Positions 37,251 through 43,476 of a DNA stretch of 64,000 bases are shown one piece after another. The stretch comes from CAVTYH01 sp963773875. GTDB taxonomy: Bacteria; Planctomycetota; Planctomycetia; Pirellulales; JADZDJ01. Position 1 is the stretch's first letter. Every line of letters begins with the position of its first letter. The notes beneath the pieces are model-generated. The model worked only from the letters and a program-made list of their open reading frames with translations, searched no databases and was not told the origin of the DNA. The stretch is from contig CAVZCV010000008.1 of NCBI GenBank assembly GCA_963773875.1, positions 124,001 through 188,000 of the forward strand, written 5' to 3'. Both the position numbers and the translations under genes were made by a program.

Positions 37251-37436
37251 GGAGTCGCTCTCACGATCCTGCTAGCTGCGCTACGATCTCCGCAGTGGTC
37301 CTGGCGACGCACGTTGATGTCGGACCTGATACAGTCAAGTCAACTCGGCCGCGTGCCTTCAGCGCGATCCTGACGCGATGGCGGCGGCACTCGCGGCTCT
37401 GTTCCAGTTCGCCCGGTCACCTACCGGTTCACAAAG

Positions 37437-37524
37437 TGCACCGATTGCAAGGGTTTGAGAAGGATTGCAATGGTTTGCAATGGATAGCAAATCCGATATG
37501 GACGACGGTTCACGCAGCCGTCCA
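37437..37524. repeat. Phased GCAA repeat module, copy 2
   Basis: GCAA at 37447, 37467, 37477 and 37487 with a degenerate GAGA at 37457, again every 10 bp. The following segment matches copy 1 (ATGGAC, GGTTCA, GCAG at the same offsets). The two modules are 276 bp apart in direct orientation. Confidence 0.75.
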
Positions 37525-37879
37525 CGCTGAAGACGAGACACGCTGCTCGTGTTTTTATTTTGGGACACAACTCGATGAGTGGTCTTGAGGGCCGACCTGA
37601 TTGCAGCGCGGCGATGTCCCGGGAGCCATAGGCAATTTCCGGAAATTGTCTCATTGAGGTGGACCCAGCTCGTGCGCAAATTCGTAGTCTGCCTTCACCA
37701 GGCAGTAATACTGTCACGTATCCGAGTTGCTCCAACACTTGAAGCCCTGACGCGTGCGAGTTGTGCGGTTGAAGCACCGGATGGCGGTCAATCAATCTTG
37801 GCGTGGTCGTCTCCGGCTGCTATTTCGAACGTCGGAACCTCGAATAGGCCGTCAATCACGAGTTTTTCAGGAAAGAAAT

Positions 37880-38017
37880 ATGTCGCGTGGAAAGGCATTT
37901 CCGGAGATCGATCCAGATACGTTACGAATAGTTAGATTATTGTCCGAGCGCGGAATCAGTCAAAGAACACAAATCACAAACGGCCTCCTGCTCGCACGTC
38001 GACGGTTGGCGATATAG
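37880..38017 (+). CDS. Possible small protein, 45 aa
   Basis: From ATG 37880 (AGGAAAG just upstream) the frame gives MSRGKAFPEIDPDTLRIVRL and then LSERGISQRTQITNG, which could be a small helix-turn-helix-like peptide. It ends at 38017, immediately before the first promoter of the small-unit array. There is no family match I can name and the length is near the chance level, so this is a weak call. Confidence 0.3.
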   Translation: MSRGKAFPEIDPDTLRIVRLLSERGISQRTQITNGLLLARRRLAI

Positions 38018-38018
38018 C

Positions 38019-38046
38019 TTGCACCGTCCCACCGCCGAAGTACAAT
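38019..38046 (+). promoter_or_regulatory. Array promoter 1 (TTGCAC, 16 bp, TACAAT)
   Basis: A -35 box TTGCAC (38019-38024), 16-bp spacer and -10 box TACAAT (38041-38046). The spacer shares TCCCACCG and the trailing C with the promoters at 38509 and 39110. It is the first member of the array and points into the 29-codon membrane peptide frame. Confidence 0.6.
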
Positions 38047-38086
38047 CGGCAGCCACGGAACTGCACCGACTGATGATCACCATTGC

Positions 38087-38176
38087 ATGATTCACTACTT
38101 GTTTCTCTTGGGACTTGGAGCCATTTGGCTCACGATCGTTTGTGGGGCAATTTGGTTTTGGCAGTACCGCAGATAG
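38087..38176 (+). CDS. Tiny single-helix membrane peptide, 29 aa
   Basis: ATG 38087 opens a 29-codon frame: MIHYLFLLGLGAIWL, then TIVCGAIWFWQYRR and stop. It is one hydrophobic helix with a Trp/Tyr belt and a positively charged C-terminus, the form of Hok/Ldr/TisB-type type I toxins and of other small membrane proteins. The array promoter at 38019-38046 is placed to transcribe it with a leader of about 35 nt. There is no good Shine-Dalgarno. Many random hydrophobic frames exist, so existence is uncertain; the topology and its place at the head of a small-RNA array make it worth listing. Toxicity is speculation. Confidence 0.4.
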   Translation: MIHYLFLLGLGAIWLTIVCGAIWFWQYRR

Positions 38177-38241
38177 GTTTGTCTTGTTCAATCAGAATCT
38201 AAATTCGCCTTAACACTCGCGTTTAGTTTGCATCCCTGAAC

Positions 38242-38323
38242 TACAATCACTTTTGCCCGTCGCGATCCCGAGTAACGCACCGGTACCGCCCATCTTTGGC
38301 GGCAATTCGCGGCGGGCTTTTTT
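38242..38323 (+). ncRNA. Array unit 2: -10 box, closed hairpin, T-run
   Basis: TACAAT (38242-38247), then 7 nt, then an 11-bp stem (38255-38265 with 38307-38317, one G.U) that encloses a 41-nt loop with its own small hairpin (CCGCC/GGCGG), and TTTTTT at 38318-38323. A short RNA of about 70 nt is predicted. The -35-like TTGCAT (38228-38233) is only 8 bp from the -10, as if 8 bp of the spacer had been deleted, so this copy may be poorly transcribed. Confidence 0.55.
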
Positions 38324-38324
38324 C

Positions 38325-38423
38325 TTGCATCCATCATTCATTGCTCTACAATCACGGCTGCCCACTGCTCCAAGCTGGTCATCTTGAATCGGCCAGTCTT
38401 GGTGTTGCCCCGGTGGGCTTTTT
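38325..38423 (+). ncRNA. Array unit 3: promoter, hairpin RNA, terminator
   Basis: -35 TTGCAT (38325-38330), 16 bp, -10 TACAAT (38347-38352), 7 nt, then stem GCCCAC (38360-38365) with GTGGGC (38413-38418) and TTTTT. The loop folds into a second strong helix (CCAAG-CTGG with CCAG-T-CTTGG). The unit begins within the T-run region of unit 2, so they are packed with no space between them. No ORF follows. Confidence 0.6.
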
Positions 38424-38436
38424 CAATCCGAATCCG

Positions 38437-38493
38437 ACCGCCGTTATTAAAAGCCGCGCCGGGAGGTGTTGGCTGCTATGACGGCGGTTTTTT
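38437..38493 (+). ncRNA. Array unit 4: closed hairpin with T-run, promoter weak
   Basis: Perfect 8-bp stem ACCGCCGT (38437-38444) with ACGGCGGT (38481-38488) and TTTTTT. The upstream promoter is poor: TTGGTG, 17 bp, TTCAAT overlapping the T-run of unit 3. It may be transcribed by read-through or be a decayed unit. No ORF follows. Confidence 0.45.
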
Positions 38494-38508
38494 CTTGCGC
38501 TCATCTAC

Positions 38509-38614
38509 TTGCATCACCTTCCCACCGATTTAAAATCATGGCCGCCCGCCGCATTTATTGTGCGCCCCAGGGGAGGGCAAGATTTATCGCCTTGGCGCGC
38601 GCGGCGGGCATTTT
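38509..38614 (+). ncRNA. Array unit 5: promoter, hairpin RNA, weak T-run
   Basis: TTGCAT (38509-38514), 16 bp, TAAAAT (38531-38536), 7 nt, then GCCCGCCGC (38544-38552) pairing with GCGGCGGGC (38601-38609), then ATTTT. From -35 to just after -10 it differs from unit 6 at only four positions. The loop of 48 nt is unrelated to those of the other units. A 63-codon frame starts 18 nt after the T-run, so this could be either a separate RNA or a leader with partial read-through. Confidence 0.65.
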
Positions 38615-38631
38615 CATGCACGGATGATAGA

Positions 38632-38823
38632 ATGGCCGGCATGGAACAAGCCAAGATCGATGAAGCCGCACGGCAATGCGTCCGCAAATCGCTTGGCGGA
38701 AATCAGCCGCGAATCGATCTGCATTTCTTATTGGTGGAATTAAGAGACAATGGTTGGATTGCAGCCGATTTGGAGGCACTGAAAATCGCGGCTCAAAAGA
38801 TGCTTTCCGCGGTCGGTGAATAG
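38632..38823 (+). CDS. Small hypothetical protein, 63 aa
   Basis: Unknown family. The frame from ATG 38632 gives MAGMEQAKIDEAARQCVRKS, then RIDLHFLLVELRDNGWIAAD and LEALKIAAQKMLSAVGE: a soluble helical protein with natural composition and a hydrophobic pattern typical of a three-helix bundle. A second ATG three codons on is possible. There is no clear ribosome site (GGA about 8 nt upstream). It starts 18 nt after the hairpin of array unit 5 and probably depends on its promoter. Looks like a gene of a mobile or accessory island. Confidence 0.5.
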   Translation: MAGMEQAKIDEAARQCVRKSLGGNQPRIDLHFLLVELRDNGWIAADLEALKIAAQKMLSAVGE

Positions 38824-38861
38824 GAAACGATTCGCCCTTACCAACATAGAACCGTATCAAT

Positions 38862-39041
38862 ATGAATGACCATATCCGAATAGAATCCCACAAGGGAATC
38901 CTGAGAACGGCAAGGCGGGGTGGGATCGATGAAGACAAAGTCGCAGTTGCGATGGACTGGTCGAACGAGTATCTGCGCCAACTGCAGCGCGATCTTGCGA
39001 TCGAGGATGAGGATCGCGATTTATCCGGGCAGAAATACTGA
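38862..39041 (+). CDS. Small hypothetical protein, 59 aa
   Basis: From ATG 38862 the frame reads MNDHIRIESHKGILRTARRG, then IDEDKVAVAMDWSNEYLRQL and a very acidic end (AIEDEDRDLSGQKY). Charged, soluble, probably helical. It follows the 63-residue frame by 38 bp on the same strand, so the two may be one transcript. No Shine-Dalgarno is visible and no family is recognised. The opposite strand has longer open frames here, but with unnatural composition. Confidence 0.45.
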   Translation: MNDHIRIESHKGILRTARRGGIDEDKVAVAMDWSNEYLRQLQRDLAIEDEDRDLSGQKY

Positions 39042-39109
39042 ACTTCAGCCACAATTTATTCTCCCACACGCTAAATTTGCTCGGCAAGCATGTTCGTGCG
39101 CTGTTTTGC

Positions 39110-39214
39110 TTGCATCGCCTTCCCACTGATCTACAATCACATTGCCCGCCGCGCAGATTGGGCGACCCAAGGATGGACCACGAGTCAACAACCTGGCGAT
39201 CGCGGCGGGCTCTT
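39110..39214 (+). ncRNA. Array unit 6: promoter, hairpin RNA, weak T-run
   Basis: TTGCAT (39110-39115), 16 bp, TACAAT (39132-39137), 6 nt, then a perfect 10-bp stem (39144-39153 with 39201-39210) followed by TCTTT. The 47-nt loop contains a small hairpin TTGGG-CGA-CCCAA and is unrelated to the other loops. The SANT-like regulator gene starts 30 nt after the stem. The promoter and closing stem are near identical to unit 5 although 600 bp away. Confidence 0.65.
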
Positions 39215-39239
39215 TGATCGCTCCCTGCCGTATCTGATC

Positions 39240-39488
39240 ATGCCGAGGCAGCTCTGGACCGCCGCTGACGACGCACGCCTGGGAACTGCTTCGGACGCCG
39301 ATGTCGCTAAACAGCTCGGACGGTCGCGCCAAGCTGTCCAAGTGAGACGGAGGCGCTGCAAGATTCCGGCATTTGGTGGACTCATCCCGGCACCGTACAT
39401 CGGCGGCTACGCCTGGGGAAATACCGACCTGGGAATGCTGGGGCGATATCCTGATGAGTACGTGGCGCAAATCACCGGCCGCAGCTAG
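39240..39488 (+). CDS. SANT/Myb-like DNA-binding protein (frameshifted near the end)
   Basis: Small putative DNA-binding protein. From ATG 39240: RQLWTAADDARLGTASDADV, AKQLGRSRQAVQVRRRRCKI, a Myb/SANT-like helix-turn-helix with the pattern W-T-x-x-D, L-G-T, A-x-x-L-G-R-S, A-V-x-x-R-R, known from multi-repeat planctomycete proteins. A second repeat starts (WGNTDLGMLGRYPDEYVAQ, ITGRS) and is cut by a TAG. One base further the frame continues RQLSLRRGLNCRMV to a stop at 39597, exactly what the second repeat needs, so a single extra T near 39486 is likely and the true protein has about 118 residues. It is transcribed from, or regulated by, array unit 6. Confidence 0.6.
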   Translation: MPRQLWTAADDARLGTASDADVAKQLGRSRQAVQVRRRRCKIPAFGGLIPAPYIGGYAWGNTDLGMLGRYPDEYVAQITGRS

Positions 39489-39614
39489 GCAGTTGTCACT
39501 GCGACGCGGATTGAATTGTCGAATGGTCATCATTGAGTTACCCGCTTCCGGTTTGCGAAACTCGCCGAGTTTTTTCATGCGCCGGCGGCAAGGCTAATCG
39601 GCTGTGATGCGGTT

Positions 39615-39839
39615 ATGGCTAGCAGCGGTCGTGTAGAAATTCAGCGATTGGAATACGACGGGTATGCCCTCGTCAAAACGCGGTTGCCATCAGCGCTTTC
39701 GCATGGGCCTCCAACATTCGAGCGGTGGGAAATTTCCCGCATCAATGCAAACGGCAGTCTTACATTGATCGGGTACGAAAACTCGGAGGAGTTTGCAAAG
39801 CTGGTGGTGGACTATCGTAATGGGCGGGTTCCAAACTAG
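39615..39839 (+). CDS. Small hypothetical protein, 74 aa
   Basis: From ATG 39615: MASSGRVEIQRLEYDGYALV, then WEISRINANGSLTLIGYENS and EEFAKLVVDYRNGRVPN. A compact beta-rich protein with natural composition; the last part resembles small phage- or plasmid-borne proteins that carry a Y-x-N-x-E-E-F pattern, but I cannot name a family. It follows the SANT-like gene with 18 bp if the latter ends at 39597, so the two may be an operon. No Shine-Dalgarno is evident. Confidence 0.5.
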   Translation: MASSGRVEIQRLEYDGYALVKTRLPSALSHGPPTFERWEISRINANGSLTLIGYENSEEFAKLVVDYRNGRVPN

Positions 39840-40218
39840 CCCACGACATTTTTTCAAATTGCGAAACGTGCTTGACAGCATGCTCTCGAGAATGCCGATG
39901 CGCCGACCAGCGGCGATTGCACGAAGCAGTGATGACATCGCTGCTGGTGCAAGTCGTCGATACCCGCAGGTGCCCTTGGTCCAACAGGAAGGGGAAAAGT
40001 GCGAGTTCGGTGAACCTGCGACCGGTCGTTCGGAGGCTTGTAGGCCAGCGTCGCGCATCGTAGATTATGCCCACCATGAACTAGGCCGAGACGAATCGCG
40101 GGCGTCATTGAATCGAAATGTACCTCGTGCGCTGGACGGCACACGTTCTGCGCCGGATGTCGATCTGCTCCTAGATGGCGCAATATCAAGCGGCATGAAG
40201 TCATTCGTTGCCGGGTAT

Positions 40219-41382
40219 CTAGCGGCCGTAAGTCGTCGCAGCGGTCGTGAATTCGTGCACGTCAGCGGCCGTCTTATTTGGGAAGTTCTCGCACTTCAGT
40301 TTCCGGTCCGGAAGCACCTGCGCGAGAAGAATCCCCTGCACCACGTCCGCATCCTCGCGAATCTGCTGTTGGCCGGAGGCACCCAGCCGGCCCCACATCA
40401 ACTCGTATTTGACAACGCCGTCCGGCTGGCTAATCGTCGCCGGGTCCGGTCCATTTCCCTTGACCCAGAATTGACGGGGGGTGCCGTGGTAATTACCGAT
40501 CGAAACGACGATGTTCTTCGGGTTGATGTGGTGGTATACGAAGGCCAAGTGGCCGATCCAGTAATCGAGACGCTGATTGGCCCCTGCATAATCGCCGGTC
40601 CCCTCTTGGTACCAGTTTCCCACAAGTCGGCCGTCGATGTCGTAATCCATTCGCCCGCCGCGTGGTGCTGCCTTCCGAGGGTTGAGCTCCAAGAGCTGGC
40701 TTTTGAGTGGCTCGTTGACGTAATCGAAACGGTCGACGGTGTGGAGTTTCCAGGGGTCACGCTTGAGGAATCGGTCGGGAACAACAAACCCTTTTCTCGT
40801 CGTCGTGATGTCGACCAAGGCGAAATCAAACGTTTGAAAGCCAATCTTTCCTACCGTTTGACCAGCCTTAACCGGAATCCGAACCAATGCCGGTTGACCC
40901 GGCTTGATGGGTGGGTCGATTTGCTTCGTTAGGGCTGGATCGAGCTGAGTGAGGTGGTCGACATGGCTCCAGCAGGTTGGTGAGTGTTCGACGATTACCT
41001 TCAAATCGACCTCCCGATCCTGGACGGTCGGATCAGGGTTGCCTTTGGGTCGCCACTGGATGTTGACGACGCAGCCGTCCGCCACAGCGACCACGTCATA
41101 TTGTTTGCCTTGATCCGTTGATTCCTTCGGTATCAAGTAGAGGTGATCGCTGGGGGTCACATGTCCACTGGCGGTCAATCCCATGGGGACGATTGTACCG
41201 ATATCTTCCAGTCGCAACGGAAACGACGACAACTTGATCGGCCCTTTTTCGGCGCTCCCTCCGTGACTCCACGTTCTCTGGAGCAGTTCGGCGGTGGGTG
41301 CCAGTCGGCTCTCTTGCGACCAAGTCGGGTCGGAGAATACCAAGACCAGCGCACTGCATAAAATCAAAATACGCGATTGCAC
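40219..41382 (-). CDS. Secreted protein with M23-like (lysostaphin-type) fold
   Basis: A GTG at 41382, with GGAGGG 6-9 nt upstream, gives the signal peptide VQSRILILCSALVLVFSDP, cleaved near WSQES. The body includes VPMGLTASGHVTPSDHLYLI, DVVAVADGCVVNIQW, VIVEHSPTCWSHVDHL and RIPVKAGQTVGKIGFQTFDF, the order of features in peptidoglycan endopeptidases of the M23/lysostaphin group (a barrel with G-H, a loop with a strand after V-x-A-x-x-x-G-x-V). The exact Zn ligands H-x-H are not evident, so it may be a non-catalytic member. The C-terminal half (YWIGHLAFVYHHINPKNIVV) is not assigned. 387 residues. The long plus-strand frame over the same DNA is a shadow. Confidence 0.65.
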   Translation of the reverse strand: MQSRILILCSALVLVFSDPTWSQESRLAPTAELLQRTWSHGGSAEKGPIKLSSFPLRLEDIGTIVPMGLTASGHVTPSDHLYLIPKESTDQGKQYDVVAVADGCVVNIQWRPKGNPDPTVQDREVDLKVIVEHSPTCWSHVDHLTQLDPALTKQIDPPIKPGQPALVRIPVKAGQTVGKIGFQTFDFALVDITTTRKGFVVPDRFLKRDPWKLHTVDRFDYVNEPLKSQLLELNPRKAAPRGGRMDYDIDGRLVGNWYQEGTGDYAGANQRLDYWIGHLAFVYHHINPKNIVVSIGNYHGTPRQFWVKGNGPDPATISQPDGVVKYELMWGRLGASGQQQIREDADVVQGILLAQVLPDRKLKCENFPNKTAADVHEFTTAATTYGR

Positions 41383-41572
41383 GTGCGGCCCTCCGGAGCA
41401 AAGCCCGTTCGTTAAACCCCACTCCCCCATAAATGGATCGGCGTCTCCTGTCAAATCCGATGTTGTGATCGCCGGATTTGCTGGGCAAACAGATCTCATG
41501 GCTGAAACCCATCACTGCAATGGACTGGTACTGCGCTGCCGTTACTGTGCGCGACACCTCTGCGAAAAGCGG

Positions 41573-41610
41573 CGGCCCAGCCCGCCCGTGAACCGGAACA
41601 GGCTGGGCCG
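41573..41610 (-). terminator. Stem-loop after the sigma-like gene
   Basis: CGGCCCAGCC (41573-41582) with GGCTGGGCCG (41601-41610), 10 bp, loop 18 nt. On the minus strand a short GCTTTTC follows. It lies 28 bp after the stop at 41638 and probably terminates this operon. Confidence 0.5.
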
Positions 41611-41637
41611 TAAGCGATTGCTTAATCTGTCGCTCGA

Positions 41638-41901
41638 TTAAGAAGCCGCGCAGACGTCAGCCTGCGGCTGTGCTTGAAACTGCTCCCAGTGGTTGCGGAA
41701 CCAGGCGCGGAGTTGGCTGATCCTGCCTGCAGTCAAACCGAATCGTTGTGCCACGACATTGGTTTGCTCACCGAGCGCAAGCGCCCGCGCGATCCGCCGA
41801 TTCCGCGGCGACAACTTGCGAAACCAATCCGCCAGATCCAAACGCGCCGCGGCCGTCTCGGCCGGACCGGCGCGACGATCTTCACATAACATTAGGTTCA
41901 A
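41638..41901 (-). CDS. Sigma-like regulator, C-terminal region-4-type part
   Basis: Second part of the gene starting at 42272. It reads LDLADWFRKLSPRNRRIARA, LALGEQTNVVAQRFGLTAGR and ISQLRAWFRNHWEQFQ, a helix-turn-helix of the sigma70 region 4 kind, characteristic of a planctomycete family of about 200-residue sigma-factor-like proteins. In this sequence the first frame stops at TTTGA (41902-41906); one more T in TTT would give PLVLNLMLCEDRR and join both parts. The function in the family is not known to me; it may act as a sigma factor of mobile elements. The last ten residues are Gln/Ala-rich. Confidence 0.7.
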   Translation of the reverse strand: MNLMLCEDRRAGPAETAAARLDLADWFRKLSPRNRRIARALALGEQTNVVAQRFGLTAGRISQLRAWFRNHWEQFQAQPQADVCAAS

Positions 41902-42272
41902 ACCAGCGGCCCGCTCGGGATGTGCTTCGAGCCGTGGGATTGTGGGACCCGGGCGCGCCGCGCCGTCGGCGCCATGATGTCCTGCGTATGCTGTCGGCAG
42001 CCGACACGCCGTCCAGCACGGACCTGGCGAATCGCATAATCAGCCAGCGGAGTTGGATAGGCCACTGCCTCTTTGCCTTGACGCACCAGCCGGACGAACA
42101 TGGCGTAAGCGAGCGCAATAACTTCCTGCATCCGCTCTTCACGGAGTTCGACCCTCAAACCTCGGAATGCAACCCTGACTTGTCGGCGGATCTGCGGCAG
42201 CATCGCCAGAAATCGCTGCTGCACGAACTCTGTCTCTTCGGAACCGTTTCTCAACAGCGCGATCATGTGCAC
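41898..42272 (-). CDS. Sigma-like regulator, N-terminal region-2-type part
   Basis: From ATG 42272: TEFVQQRFLAMLPQIRRQVR, VAFRGLRVELREERMQEVI, ALAYAMFVRLVRQGKEAV, then ADYAIRQVRAGRRVGCRQHT and DIMAPTARRA. The pattern F-L-x-x-L-P-x-I and A-x-x-Q-V-x-x-G-R-R-x-x-G is that of the planctomycete sigma-like family, whose region-2-like N-terminus and region-4-like C-terminus lie in one protein. The frame stops at 41898 through a missing T and the rest is the entry above. A Shine-Dalgarno-like AGGAGG lies about 7 nt before the ATG on the minus strand. The likely operon is with the plasmid-type small gene upstream. Confidence 0.7.
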   Translation of the reverse strand: MHMIALLRNGSEETEFVQQRFLAMLPQIRRQVRVAFRGLRVELREERMQEVIALAYAMFVRLVRQGKEAVAYPTPLADYAIRQVRAGRRVGCRQHTQDIMAPTARRARVPQSHGSKHIPSGPLV

Positions 42273-42300
42273 CTCCTCATGAGCTGAGGACCGCCGCCCG

Positions 42301-42336
42301 CGGGGCGGCCCTGTTAGTAAAAACAGAACCGCCCCG
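42301..42336. other. Symmetric stem-loop between the two minus-strand genes
   Basis: CGGGGCGG (42301-42308) with CCGCCCCG (42329-42336), and inside it CTGTT with AACAG. It lies 28 bp upstream of the sigma-like gene and 60 bp after the 94-residue gene. No T-run after it on the minus strand, so it may modulate translation or RNA stability in the operon. Confidence 0.5.
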
Positions 42337-42397
42337 GCACATACCGAAGCGCTAATTCAAGTCAGACTCCGCACGACCGATTGGTCGTGGAATTCCA

Positions 42398-42682
42398 TCA
42401 ATAATCCTCGGGCAGCAAAAGGCAGGTGGAGGCTCGCCGGCCCGCCTCACCAGCTGCCTCCGTAATCACCCAGACTTTCACGCCAAGTGTCGTCTCGTAG
42501 GCCGACAATCGGGCGCCACTTTGCAGCGCGTCTTCATTGGCCCGCTGATCGTCCGGACTCACGGTGCCCCAATCGCCGGTCACGTGGCGATTCAGAAACT
42601 CATCGGACCTCTGCCCTGATTCCTCCAGCGCGAAAAGCGCCGCTGGCTTGGCTACGATTTGTCCCAGGCTGAATTTATTCAT
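42398..42682 (-). CDS. Conserved small plasmid/mobile-element-type protein, 94 aa
   Basis: I recognise this as a widely spread family of about 90-residue proteins with start M-x-x-x-L-G-Q-I-V-A-x-P-x-A-L and E-F-L-x-R-H-x-x-G-D-W-G, here FSLGQIVAKPAALFALEESG, NRHVTGDWGTVSPDDQRANE and VKVWVITEAAGE, ending with TCLLLPEDY. It is sometimes annotated in plasmids and genomic islands, with no firm function; it is probably a small soluble alpha/beta protein. Start is ATG 42682, with AGGAGGG 5-8 nt upstream. Being next to the sigma-like gene and after the small-unit array, it supports this area being an accessory island. Confidence 0.75.
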   Translation of the reverse strand: MNKFSLGQIVAKPAALFALEESGQRSDEFLNRHVTGDWGTVSPDDQRANEDALQSGARLSAYETTLGVKVWVITEAAGEAGRRASTCLLLPEDY

Positions 42683-42743
42683 ATTGCCCTCCTGTTGTTT
42701 GGTTGCGTGCCAACACCGATGACGTGTGTCACGGCAAATGAAA

Positions 42744-42787
42744 ACGCCCTGGGTCCATCCACGGTCAGGCCGATGGAATCAGGGCGT
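42744..42787 (-). other. Bulged stem-loop in the leader of the 94-aa gene
   Basis: ACGCCCTG (42744-42751) with CAGGGCGT (42780-42787) and an inner TCCATC/GATGGA stem. On the minus strand it is followed by TTTTC, so it may be a terminator or attenuator located 62 bp upstream of the start codon at 42682. Its build (closed loop, then T-run, then small ORF) resembles the array units at 38509 and 39110. Confidence 0.45.
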
Positions 42788-42923
42788 GGGGAGTGACCGT
42801 CGTTGGCTCGAAGCTAGCCGCCGATGGCTCCCAGGATTGTGACGCGGGGGGCGTGATTCTTTAGCGCTGACAGCTGAGTGCCGGCGTTACTATCAATGGT
42901 TGTCACGCCGTGCCGAACAACAC

Positions 42924-43454
42924 ATGACTCCGCAGCAACTCCATCTGTTTAATTGCCTCTATCTGGCCATCTTGGTCGTCGTCGCCTTCTGTACGCGCGC
43001 CACCGCGCTGCGCGTGGCCGGGACTTTGGCTGGCGGGGCAGCCGTCGGGGTGATGTCCGTGGGCATTGTTGCTCTCGGTGAAGAGGTGGGATGGTGGCGT
43101 ATGACGATTTCTTGGGAACCGTACTTCATGACCCTGATGCTGATCGACTTCAGCCTGTGCGCGTTCATTTTCCTGATCACGTGGCGGATTGCGCCGCTTC
43201 GGCTGCGCGGGCTGGGGGTGGTCGTTTTCGTCATGGCAGTCTTCGGACCGCTGCGGGACTACCAGTACATGGCGAGATTCCCAGAGTGGGGAGCCTACGC
43301 ATCAGGCTTCGCACCGATCCTCGCGGTCTCCACAACCTATGTGATGCTAGTGGTCGTGGGGCACGGAGTGATGCGATTGATCGCCGGCCCGGCCCAGGAG
43401 GACCGGTTGGCACGCCGTCCGTGGGAGGCTGAAGATCCCCACAGCCGAAGTTGA
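42924..43454 (+). CDS. Small polytopic membrane protein
   Basis: A 176-residue protein with four or five helices: LYLAILVVVAFCTRATAL, RVAGTLAGGAAVGVMSVGIV, FMTLMLIDFSLCAFIFLITW, LGVVVFVMAVFGPL and ILAVSTTYVMLVVVGHGVM. The hydrophilic end is acidic and Arg-rich. No family is recognised. The pattern EEVGWWRM between helices two and three resembles carotenoid-cyclase-type or bilin-linked membrane proteins only weakly. The ATG 42924 is the first good start; the frame continues back to a TTG at 42900. No clear ribosome site. It is divergent from the 94-residue gene, with a 240-bp gap for both promoters and the stem-loop. Confidence 0.6.
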   Translation: MTPQQLHLFNCLYLAILVVVAFCTRATALRVAGTLAGGAAVGVMSVGIVALGEEVGWWRMTISWEPYFMTLMLIDFSLCAFIFLITWRIAPLRLRGLGVVVFVMAVFGPLRDYQYMARFPEWGAYASGFAPILAVSTTYVMLVVVGHGVMRLIAGPAQEDRLARRPWEAEDPHSRS

Positions 43455-43476
43455 AGATCAGGCGTCAGCTGGCAAT

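Noticed and set aside
37169..37588. Open frame of 139 codons across the GCAA modules
   Set aside because: The 10-bp period is out of phase with codons and the product has no domain or ribosome site; non-coding repeat is more likely.
38019..39214. CRISPR array
   Set aside because: Units are spaced irregularly (about 90 to 600 bp), each has its own promoter and terminator, and repeats are not uniform in length; no cas genes are present.
39793..40932. Plus-strand open frame of 379 codons over the M23-like gene
   Set aside because: It is antisense to a minus-strand frame with signal peptide, good ribosome site and fold-like sequence; the plus product has no domain and unnatural composition.
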